In this document: positions 44,919 to 53,796 of the stretch, piece after piece
Numbering within the stretch: the stretch's first letter is position 1
Layout of the letters: each line of letters begins with the position of its first letter
From: Spirochaetales bacterium Spiro_02
GTDB lineage: Bacteria > Spirochaetota > Spirochaetia > Sphaerochaetales > Sphaerochaetaceae
Reading direction: 5' to 3'
DNA length: 64,000 nucleotides
Assembly (NCBI GenBank): GCA_001604275.1
Contig: LVBD01000035.1
Location: forward strand, 1-64,000
Made by a program: the position numbers and the translations under genes
Notes under the pieces: generated by a model
What the model was told of the DNA's origin: nothing
Databases searched by the model: none
The model's input: the letters and a program-made list of their open reading frames with translations, nothing else

Positions 44919-46655
44919 TCAACCCATTTTGAACGCAGATGCCATTTTATTGCCTTGCGAGCGATTCATACCGTAGACGATGATGAACACTACGACCAGC
45001 AAGACGACCGATAAGGCGCTGGCTTCGCCGAGCTTGCCGTCGGCGACAGCTCCATAAATCTGGATCGGAACGGTACGGGTCTTGCCGCTGTACAGCAGAA
45101 TCGTCGTGCTCAGTTCCTGCAACAACGTCGTCAACGTCAGAATGGAGCCGGAGATGATCGCGGGCAAAATCAACGGAACGCTGACTTTGCGGAATGTATA
45201 GAACCACGAAGCGCCCATAATCGTTGAGGCTTCTTCCAAAGACGGGTTGAGCTGCGTCAGGCTCGCCGCGACGGACCGATAGACATACGGAGTACGACGG
45301 ATCATATAGGAAATGACGATGATCGTATACGTACCCGTCAGCCGTATCGCGCTGTTGCCGCTGAACGCCGACAGCAAGGCGATCGACACGACGGTTCCAG
45401 GCAGAATGAAGGGGGCCATCACAGACAGGTCAAGCAGAGCCGCTCCCTTGGGCTTCTTCCGTTCGGTGATATATGCTACCAGACTTCCGAGAATCGCACA
45501 CAGAAATGTGGCGAGGATCGAAAGATAGAAGGAGTTGAACAGTTCCCTGTGCGAATACGTCGGAATCCGTATGTAATTCTGCAACGTGAAGCCTTCGGGG
45601 AACAGACCAACCCACTTGGTGAAGAACGACATGATGATGATCGTCAGCTGAGGCAGCAACGAAGCGATCAGGACGAGCAGACAGAACACAAGCGCCATGA
45701 TCCTGATAGCCTTGCCTTCGTGCAGTTTCATTTCCGAACGGGAAGCGGATATCGTTTCATATTCATGCTTGCTGACCATATATTTCTGCAGCCACAGGAC
45801 CAATGCGGTGATCAGCACGTTCACCACGGCGATCGACGACGCACCGTTGATGTTCCAGAATCCATTCACCTCGAAGTAGATCAACGTCGGCAGCACATAG
45901 GAGTCGCCGCCGATCATGGCCGGAATCCCGAAATTACCGATCGCCCGGACAAAGACCAGCAAGGCGGCGGCTCCGAGGCTCGGCAGAACCAACGGGAACG
46001 TCACGGTGCGCATGATCCGCCATTTCTTGGCGCCCATGAGCATGGCGGCTTCCTCGAGCAACGGATTGGCCGATGCGAATGCGCCGTAGGCAAGCTGGAA
46101 CACGAATGGATAATATGTCAGCGTCATGCACAAGATCATGCCGAACATTCCATAGATGCTGGGCACCGTAACGCCGAACGGAGACAGCAGCCAGTTGAGG
46201 AATACGCGGACGATGCCGTTCCGCCCCATCAGGATCACCCATGTGAACGCTCCGACGAACGACGGCATGATGACAGGAAGAATCCCAAGCGACAGGATCA
46301 GATTCTTGCACGGCATCTTGACCCTCGCGACGAAATACCCCATCGGAATACCGATCAACAACGTCAGCAACGTGACGCTGATCGATACGACGAACGAATT
46401 GTAGAGACTCTTCCGATACAAACGCGAAACCACGAACTGCTTGAAGCCTTCGAGACTGAATCCATGGAACGCAAGGTCATCGGCCGGAGCCATGAACGCG
46501 CGGACCAACGTCGTGAACATGGGATACAACAGGAAGATTGCAAGGAACACCATCGGAACGGCTAGCACAAGATACTGGGAAAAGTCTTTCTGGAAAAACC
46601 TCTTCGTCCTGCTTTCCGCGCCGATACTCTCCATCGAGGGACTGTTCTTCTTCAT
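44919..46655 (-). CDS. Fbp/Afu-type ABC transporter permease (fused double domain)
   Basis: 578 residues, about twelve membrane segments in two tandem permease domains. The EAA loops are LLEEAAMLMGAKKWRIMRTVTFPLVLPSL and PSLEEASTIMGASWFYTFRKVSVPLILPAI. This fusion is typical of FbpB/AfuB/ThiP-like importers. Overlaps the ATPase gene by 4 bp. Substrate could be ferric ion or, as in AfuABC, a sugar phosphate. Confidence 0.85.
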   Translation of the reverse strand: MKKNSPSMESIGAESRTKRFFQKDFSQYLVLAVPMVFLAIFLLYPMFTTLVRAFMAPADDLAFHGFSLEGFKQFVVSRLYRKSLYNSFVVSISVTLLTLLIGIPMGYFVARVKMPCKNLILSLGILPVIMPSFVGAFTWVILMGRNGIVRVFLNWLLSPFGVTVPSIYGMFGMILCMTLTYYPFVFQLAYGAFASANPLLEEAAMLMGAKKWRIMRTVTFPLVLPSLGAAALLVFVRAIGNFGIPAMIGGDSYVLPTLIYFEVNGFWNINGASSIAVVNVLITALVLWLQKYMVSKHEYETISASRSEMKLHEGKAIRIMALVFCLLVLIASLLPQLTIIIMSFFTKWVGLFPEGFTLQNYIRIPTYSHRELFNSFYLSILATFLCAILGSLVAYITERKKPKGAALLDLSVMAPFILPGTVVSIALLSAFSGNSAIRLTGTYTIIVISYMIRRTPYVYRSVAASLTQLNPSLEEASTIMGASWFYTFRKVSVPLILPAIISGSILTLTTLLQELSTTILLYSGKTRTVPIQIYGAVADGKLGEASALSVVLLVVVFIIVYGMNRSQGNKMASAFKMG

Positions 46656-47773
46656 TCCCGCCCCTCCTTGGAGAACAACGCAGCTACATCCGGCTTGACG
46701 GAGATGTATACGTCGTCATGTTCATGTACTCCACGGACCATTCCGGGCATGTCGATTTCAAAAATCGTTTCGGAAATCGTTCTATCAAGATCGACTTCAT
46801 ATCTGACGAACTGCCCCAGATGCTGGATGATCTTGACGGTTCCCCGAACGCTTCTTGCGACTGGCTCTTTCGAGACCACCAACATTTCGGGTCTTGCACC
46901 GACAAGGACTTCGTGACCGGCGGCCAGCCGATCCATGTGACACCTGCATTTCTCCACGGGGACGACCAGTTCTGTACCATTGATCTTGCAATGCACCATA
47001 TCGCCGTCGAGACCAGCTATCGTCGATTCCAGGAAGTTCATTTTTCCGATGAAATTCGAAACAAAGGCGTTCCTAGGCTGAGTATACAGTTCATCGGAAG
47101 TTCCGATCTGCTCCACCACGCCTTTCTTCAATACGGCGAGCCGGTCGCCTACCGCCATCGCCTCTTCCTGGTCATGGGTGACGAAGATCGTCGTGATGTT
47201 CGTCGCTTTCTGGATACGACGGATCTCGGCGCGCATGTATCGGCGAAGCTTTGCGTCGAGATTCGCCAATGGTTCGTCCAGTAGCAGAATATCGGGATCA
47301 TATACCAACGCTCTGGCTATCGCCACCCGCTGCTGCTGACCGCCGGAAAGTCCGGTGGGACTCGGATTCCGTTTCAATTCCTCCTGCAGTCCGACCAGTT
47401 CCATCACCTCGGTGACCTTTCGCTTGACTTCCGCATCGGGAGTCTTGCGGACACGAAGTCCATAGGCAACGTTCTCGAAGATCGTCATATGGGGATACAG
47501 CGCAAAACTCTGGAACACCATGCCGATGTTCCGCTTGTACGGAGGAATCGTGGAAATATCCACATCGCCATACATCATTCTTCCAGAAGAAATCGTCTCC
47601 AACCCAGCGGTACTGCGCAACAAGGTCGTCTTCCCGCATCCGGAAGGCCCTAAAAGACAGAATAGTTCTCCTGCGTTGATGGTGAAAGACACATCTTTCA
47701 AAGCATGAACGGGATTCTTCCCTTTTTCGTCGTAGATCTTGTCAACCGCTTCGTATGTCAAATTCTGGCTCAT
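46652..47773 (-). CDS. Fbp/Afu-type ABC transporter ATP-binding protein
   Basis: 373 residues. Walker A GPSGCGKTT, signature LSGGQQQRVAIAR, Walker B LLLDEPLANLDAKLR, H-loop VTHDQEEA, then a C-terminal TOBE domain (about 260-370) as in FbpC/PotA. RBS CAGGAG before ATG. It is 166 bp downstream of the binding-protein gene; that gap holds no gene. Confidence 0.88.
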   Translation of the reverse strand: MSQNLTYEAVDKIYDEKGKNPVHALKDVSFTINAGELFCLLGPSGCGKTTLLRSTAGLETISSGRMMYGDVDISTIPPYKRNIGMVFQSFALYPHMTIFENVAYGLRVRKTPDAEVKRKVTEVMELVGLQEELKRNPSPTGLSGGQQQRVAIARALVYDPDILLLDEPLANLDAKLRRYMRAEIRRIQKATNITTIFVTHDQEEAMAVGDRLAVLKKGVVEQIGTSDELYTQPRNAFVSNFIGKMNFLESTIAGLDGDMVHCKINGTELVVPVEKCRCHMDRLAAGHEVLVGARPEMLVVSKEPVARSVRGTVKIIQHLGQFVRYEVDLDRTISETIFEIDMPGMVRGVHEHDDVYISVKPDVAALFSKEGRE

Positions 47774-47939
47774 GTGGTCAGTCTCCTGGAAAAGAATGTT
47801 CCGGCCGATATAGGAAAGGCGGCCTGAAACCAGGATCCGCCCGTCCGCCCGCCGACAGATGCGATCGGGTCGTCATATTCCGGACAAGAACGGGACTTGC
47901 AGACGGACACAGCCTCGGCAAGCCCCGATGATTCATAAA

Positions 47940-48935
47940 CTACAGCAACCCGTTGAACTCGGTCACCAACGCCTTCTTGGTCGTAGACGCCTCCTCGGCG
48001 TCATACGGGAAGAACTTCATGTCGGCCAGATCGGGCAGGTGATTCGGCCCGGAAATCTGTGTCGACACAGGGCGGCGGAAACACTCATCGCGAACAATGA
48101 CGAACGCCTCGGTGCTGGTCATGAAATCGATGAACTTCTTTGCGGAATCGAGGTTCGCGCAATTGGCGAGGATCGCAGATCCCTCGAGCCGATGTCCTGT
48201 ACCTTCTTCCGGAAGGACATAGGCCACAGGATCTCCTGCGTCGATCTTTTTGGCGATGTTCGCTTCACCGGTAACGGTGATCGCATACTCTCCTCGTGCA
48301 ACGGAATCGGGGCCTGCGGTCGAAGAAGCGACATAGGTGGAATTCTTCACCACATCAGCTACGAACGTCATACCGTAGAGCTTGTTCATCATATACAGCT
48401 GTGCGTAGGAGGATCCGGAAGAGGCGGGGTTGCCCAGGACGATCTCTCCCTTGTACTTGGGATCCGCAAGGTCTTTCCAGGACTTGGGCGCCTGATCGGG
48501 CGTCAGCATGTTGGTATTGTACATGATCGCCTGCAACGGCATCGAAGTACCATAATATTTCGGAACATCGGCGCTATCGCGGTTCTCCGGCAGGAACGAA
48601 TCATGGTTCACGCTCTTGTACGGCTCAAGCTTGTCATAGATCTGGTCGAGATTCTCCGTCCCCATCAGCAGAATGACATCGCCTTCCGGCTTCGGCCATT
48701 CGGTCTTGACACGGGTCACCAGATCCCCGGACCCCGCGCGAATGATCGTTACTTTGATCTCCGGATGCAATTCATTGAACTTCGCTACAAGTTTCTGAGC
48801 TTCCTCTTCCGATGCGGCGCTATAGACGACCAGTTTGCCGGTCGCTCCGGATGAAGCGGTTTCCGCTTTCCCCTGCGCGGCCACGAACCCCAGTGCAACA
48901 ACCAACATCAACAGAACGGCCATTGTCTTTTTCAT
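47940..48935 (-). CDS. Fbp/Afu-type ABC transporter substrate-binding protein
   Basis: 331 residues, signal peptide ending FVAAQGKAE. Mature domain starts KLVVYSAASEEEAQKLVAKF, the COG1840 (iron(III)/AfuA) fold. The tyrosine pair typical of ferric-binding FbpA near the C-terminus is not evident, which makes a non-iron ligand worth considering. RBS GGGAGGAG before ATG. Promoter at 48996-49024. Confidence 0.83.
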   Translation of the reverse strand: MKKTMAVLLMLVVALGFVAAQGKAETASSGATGKLVVYSAASEEEAQKLVAKFNELHPEIKVTIIRAGSGDLVTRVKTEWPKPEGDVILLMGTENLDQIYDKLEPYKSVNHDSFLPENRDSADVPKYYGTSMPLQAIMYNTNMLTPDQAPKSWKDLADPKYKGEIVLGNPASSGSSYAQLYMMNKLYGMTFVADVVKNSTYVASSTAGPDSVARGEYAITVTGEANIAKKIDAGDPVAYVLPEEGTGHRLEGSAILANCANLDSAKKFIDFMTSTEAFVIVRDECFRRPVSTQISGPNHLPDLADMKFFPYDAEEASTTKKALVTEFNGLL

Positions 48936-48995
48936 GATTCTCCTCCCATAGTCAATCAGGAAGCACCAATGTGGTGGTTAGCTTTCCCAAATATC

Positions 48996-49024
48996 AGTAT
49001 AGCCCTCAATTTTACATTTCACAA
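48996..49024 (-). promoter_or_regulatory. Promoter of the Fbp/Afu-type importer operon
   Basis: On the minus strand TTGTGA (49024-49019), 17-bp spacer, TATACT (49001-48996), preceded by A/T-rich sequence that could serve as an UP element. Confidence 0.75.
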
Positions 49025-49095
49025 GCAAAATTTTTTCTTTTTTTGTTCTTTGCAAGCTGATGGCCTAAAAAAAGAAAATAAAACAAAGACAATGT

Positions 49096-49986
49096 CTAAC
49101 AAGATGCAAGCAACCGATCCAAATAGAGCGAATTCTCCACTGGGTTGCCCACCGTTTCAAGCACAAGATTCACCGGCAGCCCTTCTGCGAGGCGAACGAT
49201 CCGCTGCGCAGGGAACCCATCGGCGAAGAAATCGGAGTGGGAATCTTCAAGCACCGTCCCGTCCGAAGGATTCGAATGCAGATGCAGCGAAGCCACTTTC
49301 CCCGATGCGAGCATCCGTTCCACAGCAGGCAGGAATTCGAACCCGAACACAAAATGCGATATCCACAGATGCCCGACATCAAGACAGAATCTGATATCCG
49401 GCGTGAACATCTCCAATTCTTCGGGTTGCATATACAAGTATCCGGCGCGAGGATTGAGATTCTCCACCGCCAGGACGATCCCCATTTCTCCGAGCCGTCC
49501 GGAAACGCGCCGCACATGCTCACGCATGACGGAGAACCGATGGCGGTAGCCTTCGGTCCGCAATATGTCCGCCCGAGCGATATATCCTTCCCTCCGACCT
49601 ATGAACGGAGCGAACTCAGGACCGTTCATCAGCTGCTTCCGCCCCTGATAGTCCGAACTGACCAACGCATCGGTCAGATACCCCGGATGCAGCACGATCA
49701 GTTCGGCGCCGAACCGCAATGCGGTGTCGGCGCTGCGCATCAGCAACTGCTCGCTCGTTTCGATGACATCCGGATCTTCGCTTGCGAAATTCGGGAACCA
49801 TGGCTCCAGCGGGGAACAGGCATGAAGCGACACGACACGTCCGGTGATCAACGGCGTGACTTCCTGAAGAAACGACGGGCTCATATTGTACGCAAGTTCA
49901 AATCGCGCATCGGGATATGCTTCTATATACGAAGCGATCTGCTCATAGCTGGAAAATCCGACCAAGGAAATGGCTGTATGCTTCAT
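49096..49986 (-). CDS. Xylose-isomerase-like TIM-barrel protein (sugar phosphate isomerase/epimerase)
   Basis: 296 residues, AP endonuclease 2-type TIM barrel. Metal ligands plausible in LIVLHPGYL, AVENLNPRAG, CLDVGHLWIS and SLHLHSNPSDG. Likely a sugar or inositol isomerase/epimerase. ATG 49986 starts KHTAISLVGFSS; no SD precedes it, but a short ORF with a strong SD ends 14 nt upstream (50000-50089). It lies upstream of the ABC importer genes in the same direction. Confidence 0.78.
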   Translation of the reverse strand: MKHTAISLVGFSSYEQIASYIEAYPDARFELAYNMSPSFLQEVTPLITGRVVSLHACSPLEPWFPNFASEDPDVIETSEQLLMRSADTALRFGAELIVLHPGYLTDALVSSDYQGRKQLMNGPEFAPFIGRREGYIARADILRTEGYRHRFSVMREHVRRVSGRLGEMGIVLAVENLNPRAGYLYMQPEELEMFTPDIRFCLDVGHLWISHFVFGFEFLPAVERMLASGKVASLHLHSNPSDGTVLEDSHSDFFADGFPAQRIVRLAEGLPVNLVLETVGNPVENSLYLDRLLASC

Positions 49987-49999
49987 GCGTTTTGTTTCA

Positions 50000-50089
50000 T
50001 CATGAAAGAAACAAATCGGATGCGACACCACAGTACGGCATATCCGCACGAATTTTGCAGAATCGCATCAGCATTCGCTTCCATTGCAT
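50000..50089 (-). CDS. Possible 29-codon leader peptide upstream of the TIM-barrel gene
   Basis: ATG 50089 follows GGAGG (50098-50094) at 4-nt spacing; the 29-residue peptide (MQWKRMLMRFCK...) ends at TGA 50002-50000. An extended -10 (TGCTACAAT, minus strand, 50113-50105) lies just upstream. The peptide is rich in Met, Cys and Arg. It may couple translation to the following gene or be a leader; there is no homology evidence. Confidence 0.4.
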   Translation of the reverse strand: MQWKRMLMRFCKIRADMPYCGVASDLFLS

Positions 50090-50104
50090 GATGCCTCCAC
50101 GTCC

Positions 50105-50113
50105 ATTGTAGCA
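50105..50113 (-). promoter_or_regulatory. Extended -10 promoter upstream of the TIM-barrel gene
   Basis: Minus-strand TGC-TACAAT. No strong -35 was found 17-18 bp upstream, as is usual for extended -10 promoters. Confidence 0.5.
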
Positions 50114-50168
50114 ATCTTTCCGCAAAAAGACCAGAAAAAGAAAATAAAGAAAAGTAAAGAAAATCAGA

Positions 50169-50369
50169 TTACTCCTTAAATGACAAAAAAGTATAAAAAC
50201 AGGCAGGAAGCTCTTCCTGAAACAGAGTCCGATCCAGTCGTATCCTGAGCGTTTCAGCCGCCACGTTCGGATCGGCTTCTCCGGTCAAGACATCGAAGAC
50301 AGCCTGAGCCGTGACGGCGTACGACACGGCAGGAACGGCATGCCAGGTCTTTCCTGCTTCGGAAACCAC
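50169..50369 (-). CDS. Uncharacterised 66-residue ORF, doubtful
   Basis: GTG start 50369 without a ribosome site, 29 bp after the DUF2721 gene. The peptide (HAVPAVSYAVTAQAVFDVL...) has plausible amphipathic helices but no family I know. It could be a remnant of a larger gene or spurious. Confidence 0.25.
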   Translation of the reverse strand: MVSEAGKTWHAVPAVSYAVTAQAVFDVLTGEADPNVAAETLRIRLDRTLFQEELPACFYTFLSFKE

Positions 50370-50398
50370 GCTATGTGATCCGATTCGAAATCGCCAGG

Positions 50399-50785
50399 CT
50401 ATCGTATCTCGTCAAGTTCCACACGCAACGCGCCTATCGACAGGAACAGTTCCCGCAAGGAAAGCAGAAGCGAGATGAAAAGCAATATCAGACTCAGAGC
50501 GAAGCTCCATTTCGCCGCCGCAACGGCTTCCACGAAGATCAGGAACATGCTGACCACGCAGAACAGGAAACTGATGACTCCGAATATCTGCGTCCATTTG
50601 ATCACGCTGAGCCGAACCCGGAAATTCGTGATCTGCTTGAGTATCTTCGGGTCGGGATTGTCCCGATACATGGCATTGTGCTGGCGGATCAAGCTGGCAA
50701 GAGCAAGAAACCTGTTCGTATATGCAAGCATCAGCAAACTGATGGCAGAGAACATCACCGCGGGAGTCCCGATGTCAAAGTCCAT
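50399..50785 (-). CDS. DUF2721-family membrane protein
   Basis: 128 residues, three membrane segments (about 8-28, 68-90, 93-115). The segment ISLLMLAYTNRFLALASLIR is the DUF2721 signature. ATG 50785 follows GGAGGATGCT; the longer in-frame extension lacks an SD. Function unknown. Confidence 0.8.
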   Translation of the reverse strand: MDFDIGTPAVMFSAISLLMLAYTNRFLALASLIRQHNAMYRDNPDPKILKQITNFRVRLSVIKWTQIFGVISFLFCVVSMFLIFVEAVAAAKWSFALSLILLFISLLLSLRELFLSIGALRVELDEIR

Positions 50786-50961
50786 AGCATCCTCCGTTTC
50801 GTGCATTCGTCCGGCGTATTCATCCATCATGGAAGCCGGAACTGCTCGCCTACCCATGGAATACTGGATTTTCTTTCAAAACGCAAGACCGCACCGCAAG
50901 CAGACGTGCCGCCCCACAGAGGACTTTCACCTCCAAGATAAGCACCATGCTCGGCGCACAA

Positions 50962-50995
50962 CAAAAAACGATCGGCTACAAACTCAGCCGATCGT
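50962..50995 (-). terminator. Intrinsic terminator downstream of glnN
   Basis: Minus-strand stem ACGATCGGCT (50995-50986) / AGCCGATCGT (50977-50968), followed by TTTTTT. Confidence 0.92.
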
Positions 50996-50999
50996 CACG

Positions 51000-51100
51000 G
51001 AACACGAGCCGGCACAAACTTCGCTCGCCTTGTGCCGACACTCATATAAGAGGGGGCCCGGCATCCTTAGGAGAAGTACCCAGGAACCACCGGATGCCGA
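51000..51100 (-). other. Two extra hairpins in the glnN 3' region
   Basis: Between the glnN stop and its terminator are two more stems: GGCATCC/GGATGCC (51098-51061) and CGGCACAA/TTGTGCCG (51038-51010). With the terminator they make three consecutive hairpins, and the segment could be a stable 3' UTR fragment or a small RNA. Confidence 0.5.
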
Positions 51101-51115
51101 ACCCCCGGGGAAGGC

Positions 51116-53206
51116 TTATACGTAGAAGAGCAAATCGCCGTAAGTCGGATACGGCCAGTACTTCGTACCGACCAGCGTTTCCAACTCATCTGCCACCGCA
51201 CGCACTTCGTTCATGCTCGACAACACGTCGTTGTGATAGAACCGGGCGCTTTCTTCGACCTCGGAAATGCCGCTGACACGGAGGATGGCGGCATCAAGCT
51301 CCTCTAGCTTCCGACAGAGACTGTCGGACAACACGGAAAGCTGTTTGACCAGATTGACTTCCGTCTCGCATGCCAGTTCCGGACAAAGCTGCTTCTTCTT
51401 CAACGCAGACTTGCTCAGTTCCTCGCTATAGGAAACGACAGCCGGCAACACCTGCTTCCGCACCATCTCCATCATGGTCTGGGCCTCGATGTTGATCGTC
51501 TTGCAATAACTCTCCATCAGCAACTCGTAGCGACTATGCATCTCGGCGGCAGTAAAGATATTGAACTTCTTGAACACCTCGATATTCTTCGCCGCAATGA
51601 AGGCGGGCAACGCCTCGGGGGTGGACTTGAGATTCAGCAACCCACGTCTGGCGGCCTCCTCCTCCCACTCCTTGCTGTACCCGTTGCCGTTGAAGATAAT
51701 CCGCTTGTGGGCGGTATAGGTATCCACGACCAACTTGGACAGCGTGGCGTAGAAATCATCAGCCTTTTCGAGACTATCGGCGAATTTCGACAATTCATCG
51801 GCCACGATCGTGTTGAGCACGATGTTCGGACCGGCGACGGAGAACGTCGAACCGAGCATACGGAACTCGAACTTGTTGCCGGTGAACGCGAACGGACTCG
51901 TCCTGTTCCGGTCGGTCGTATCCTTGGGAAGGTCCGGCAACACATGGACGCCCAGACTCATCGCAGTCTTGGACCGCCCGCCGCACTTGCGGCCATTGGC
52001 GAGAGAATCGAGCACATCCGCAAGGTCATCGCCAAGGAACATCGATACGATCGCGGGAGGAGCCTCGTTGGCACCGAGACGATGATCATTGCCGGCACTC
52101 GCAACGGAGACTCGGAGCAAATCCTGATACTCATCGACGGCCTTGAGCACCGCCACAAGGAACAACAGGAACTGCGCGTTCTCTTCCGGGGAATCACCGG
52201 GCTCGAGAAGATTTTCACCGGAATCGGTGGAAATGGACCAGTTGTTGTGCTTGCCGGAACCATTGACACCGGCAAACGGTTTTTCATGGAGCAAACAAGC
52301 CAAGCCGTGCTTGTCGGCGATCTTCTTCATCAGCTCCATCGTCAGCTGATTATGGTCGCTGGCGATATTGGTCGTACTGAAAATCGGAGCCAGCTCATGC
52401 TGGGCGGGGGCGACTTCGTTGTGACGGGTCTTGGCCAGGACGCCGAGCTTCCACAGCTCATGGTCGAGATCGTTCATGAAAGCGGCCACCTTCGGGCGAA
52501 TCGCACCGAAGTAATGGTCCTCCATCTCCTGCCCCTTCGGAGGCTTGGCACCGAGCAATGTCCGACCGCAGTAGATCAGGTCCTTGCGCTTGCTATACAT
52601 TTCCTTGTCGATCAGGAAGTACTCCTGCTCGGGGCCGACGGTGGTGATGACCCGCTTGACACTGTCCTTACCGAACAGCTTCAGAATCCGTACCGCCTGG
52701 TCGCTGAGAGCTTCCATGGAACGGAGAAGCGGCGTCTTCTTGTCGAGCACTTCGCCGGTATAGGAGCAAAAAGCGGTCGGAATGCACAGCACCCCTTCCT
52801 TAATGAACGCATAGCTTGTGGGATCCCAAGCGGTATATCCGCGGGCCTCGAATGTGGCGCGCAGACCGCCCGAAGGGAAGGAAGAGGCATCAGGTTCGCC
52901 TTTGACGAGCTCCTTGCCGGAGAACTCCATGATGACCTGACCGTCTTTGGTGGGGGAAATGAAACTTTCCTGTTTTTCGGCTGTGATACCGGTCATGGGC
53001 TGGAACCAGTGGGTGAAATGGGTACACCCGCGTTCGATCGCCCAATCTTTCATGGCATTCGCAACGACATTGGCGACATTGATATCAAGGTCCTTCCCCT
53101 CGCCGATCGTCTTTTTCAACGCTTTGTAGGTATCCTTCGGCAGGCGTTCACGCATCGCTTTGTCGTTGAACACCAGCGAACCGAAATAATCAGCTACACT
53201 TTCCAT
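51116..53206 (-). CDS. glnN: Glutamine synthetase type III (GlnN)
   Basis: 696 residues, the length of GSIII. Conserved GSIII blocks: [80 protein letters not shown]. Forms glutamine from glutamate, ammonia and ATP. ATG 53206 follows GGGGAGG; an in-frame extension of 14 codons is rejected. The promoter lies at 53513-53540, more than 300 nt upstream, with a terminator hairpin immediately after it. Confidence 0.95.
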   Translation of the reverse strand: MESVADYFGSLVFNDKAMRERLPKDTYKALKKTIGEGKDLDINVANVVANAMKDWAIERGCTHFTHWFQPMTGITAEKQESFISPTKDGQVIMEFSGKELVKGEPDASSFPSGGLRATFEARGYTAWDPTSYAFIKEGVLCIPTAFCSYTGEVLDKKTPLLRSMEALSDQAVRILKLFGKDSVKRVITTVGPEQEYFLIDKEMYSKRKDLIYCGRTLLGAKPPKGQEMEDHYFGAIRPKVAAFMNDLDHELWKLGVLAKTRHNEVAPAQHELAPIFSTTNIASDHNQLTMELMKKIADKHGLACLLHEKPFAGVNGSGKHNNWSISTDSGENLLEPGDSPEENAQFLLFLVAVLKAVDEYQDLLRVSVASAGNDHRLGANEAPPAIVSMFLGDDLADVLDSLANGRKCGGRSKTAMSLGVHVLPDLPKDTTDRNRTSPFAFTGNKFEFRMLGSTFSVAGPNIVLNTIVADELSKFADSLEKADDFYATLSKLVVDTYTAHKRIIFNGNGYSKEWEEEAARRGLLNLKSTPEALPAFIAAKNIEVFKKFNIFTAAEMHSRYELLMESYCKTINIEAQTMMEMVRKQVLPAVVSYSEELSKSALKKKQLCPELACETEVNLVKQLSVLSDSLCRKLEELDAAILRVSGISEVEESARFYHNDVLSSMNEVRAVADELETLVGTKYWPYPTYGDLLFYV

Positions 53207-53456
53207 ATTTCCTCCCCGTACCGTAGGTACTTCTGGTATAGGTTTCACATTTCTTCAATCGGGGGCATCTGGCGTTTCGACAACCCTGTCTTGAAGCAGG
53301 GAGCCGAAAGCCACTGTTGCCACCCAAACCGATCTGCACACACCCTGTCGTTGCTTAGGAGGTAGTACATGGATCGGAAAACAAACTCATCATCGGCGCG
53401 GGACGTCAGGAGCATCATCGTTCGCCGCGCCGAATCCGATACAGCCAAAGGCAAAC
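53207..53456 (-). other. Long glnN 5' leader
   Basis: 250 nt between the early terminator and glnN ATG. It contains one open frame (53454-53245, 69 codons) without a good ribosome site. No riboswitch class was recognised. It may carry the elements that control read-through. Confidence 0.4.
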
Positions 53457-53496
53457 AAAAAAGGCGCCGTAGACCGAAACGGCCTACAGCGCCTTT
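53457..53496 (-). terminator. Promoter-proximal terminator in the glnN leader
   Basis: Near-perfect minus-strand hairpin AAAGGCGC-GTAG-CC...GG-CTAC-GCGCCTTTTTT with a 3-nt AAA-complement loop and T-run. No gene precedes it on this strand, so it can only act on the transcript starting at the promoter 10 bp upstream, i.e. on glnN. Confidence 0.88.
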
Positions 53497-53512
53497 GCTG
53501 TTTGCATCGGGT

Positions 53513-53540
53513 TGTATACCAAGAACGCCCTGCTTGTCAA
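53513..53540 (-). promoter_or_regulatory. Promoter of glnN
   Basis: On the minus strand TTGACA (53540-53535), 16-bp spacer, TATACA (53518-53513). Confidence 0.75.
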
Positions 53541-53744
53541 CGATTCCAACGAAAAAAACTGTACTTTTTTCTTACGATTTTTTCATAAACTATGATATTT
53601 CTTTATATTAAAAATGGTTATGAGCATCTTGAACAATTTGATCACTCGCAGAGTCTTCACGCCATAAACCGTTGGACACAAAGAAGCCCCGTACGATAAG
53701 ACAGCTCCCTTCGTCGACAGGGTCTTTGACAGGTCTTTTCAGAG

Positions 53745-53773
53745 TAGACAGGACGATGGCGATGGTATATAGT
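53745..53773 (+). promoter_or_regulatory. Promoter of the FecCD-type importer operon
   Basis: TAGACA (53745-53750), 17-bp spacer, TATAGT (53768-53773). Confidence 0.7.
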
Positions 53774-53776
53774 CCT

Positions 53777-53796
53777 TTATGTACAAAAAAACATAA
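53777..53796. promoter_or_regulatory. Inverted repeat over the transcription start of the FecCD-type operon
   Basis: TTATGT-N8-ACATAA, directly after the -10 box and ending at the first base of the start codon. A metal- or cofactor-responsive repressor could bind here, or it could form a hairpin at the 5' end of the message. Confidence 0.5.

Noticed and set aside
51536-53365. 609-codon open frame on the plus strand opposite glnN
   Set aside because: It is the antisense shadow of a high-GC, strongly conserved glutamine synthetase gene; no ribosome site and no recognisable protein.
53207-53540. Glutamine riboswitch (glnA RNA) in the glnN leader
   Set aside because: The terminator begins about 10 nt after the promoter, and I could not see the glnA RNA core motifs; the idea was not supported.
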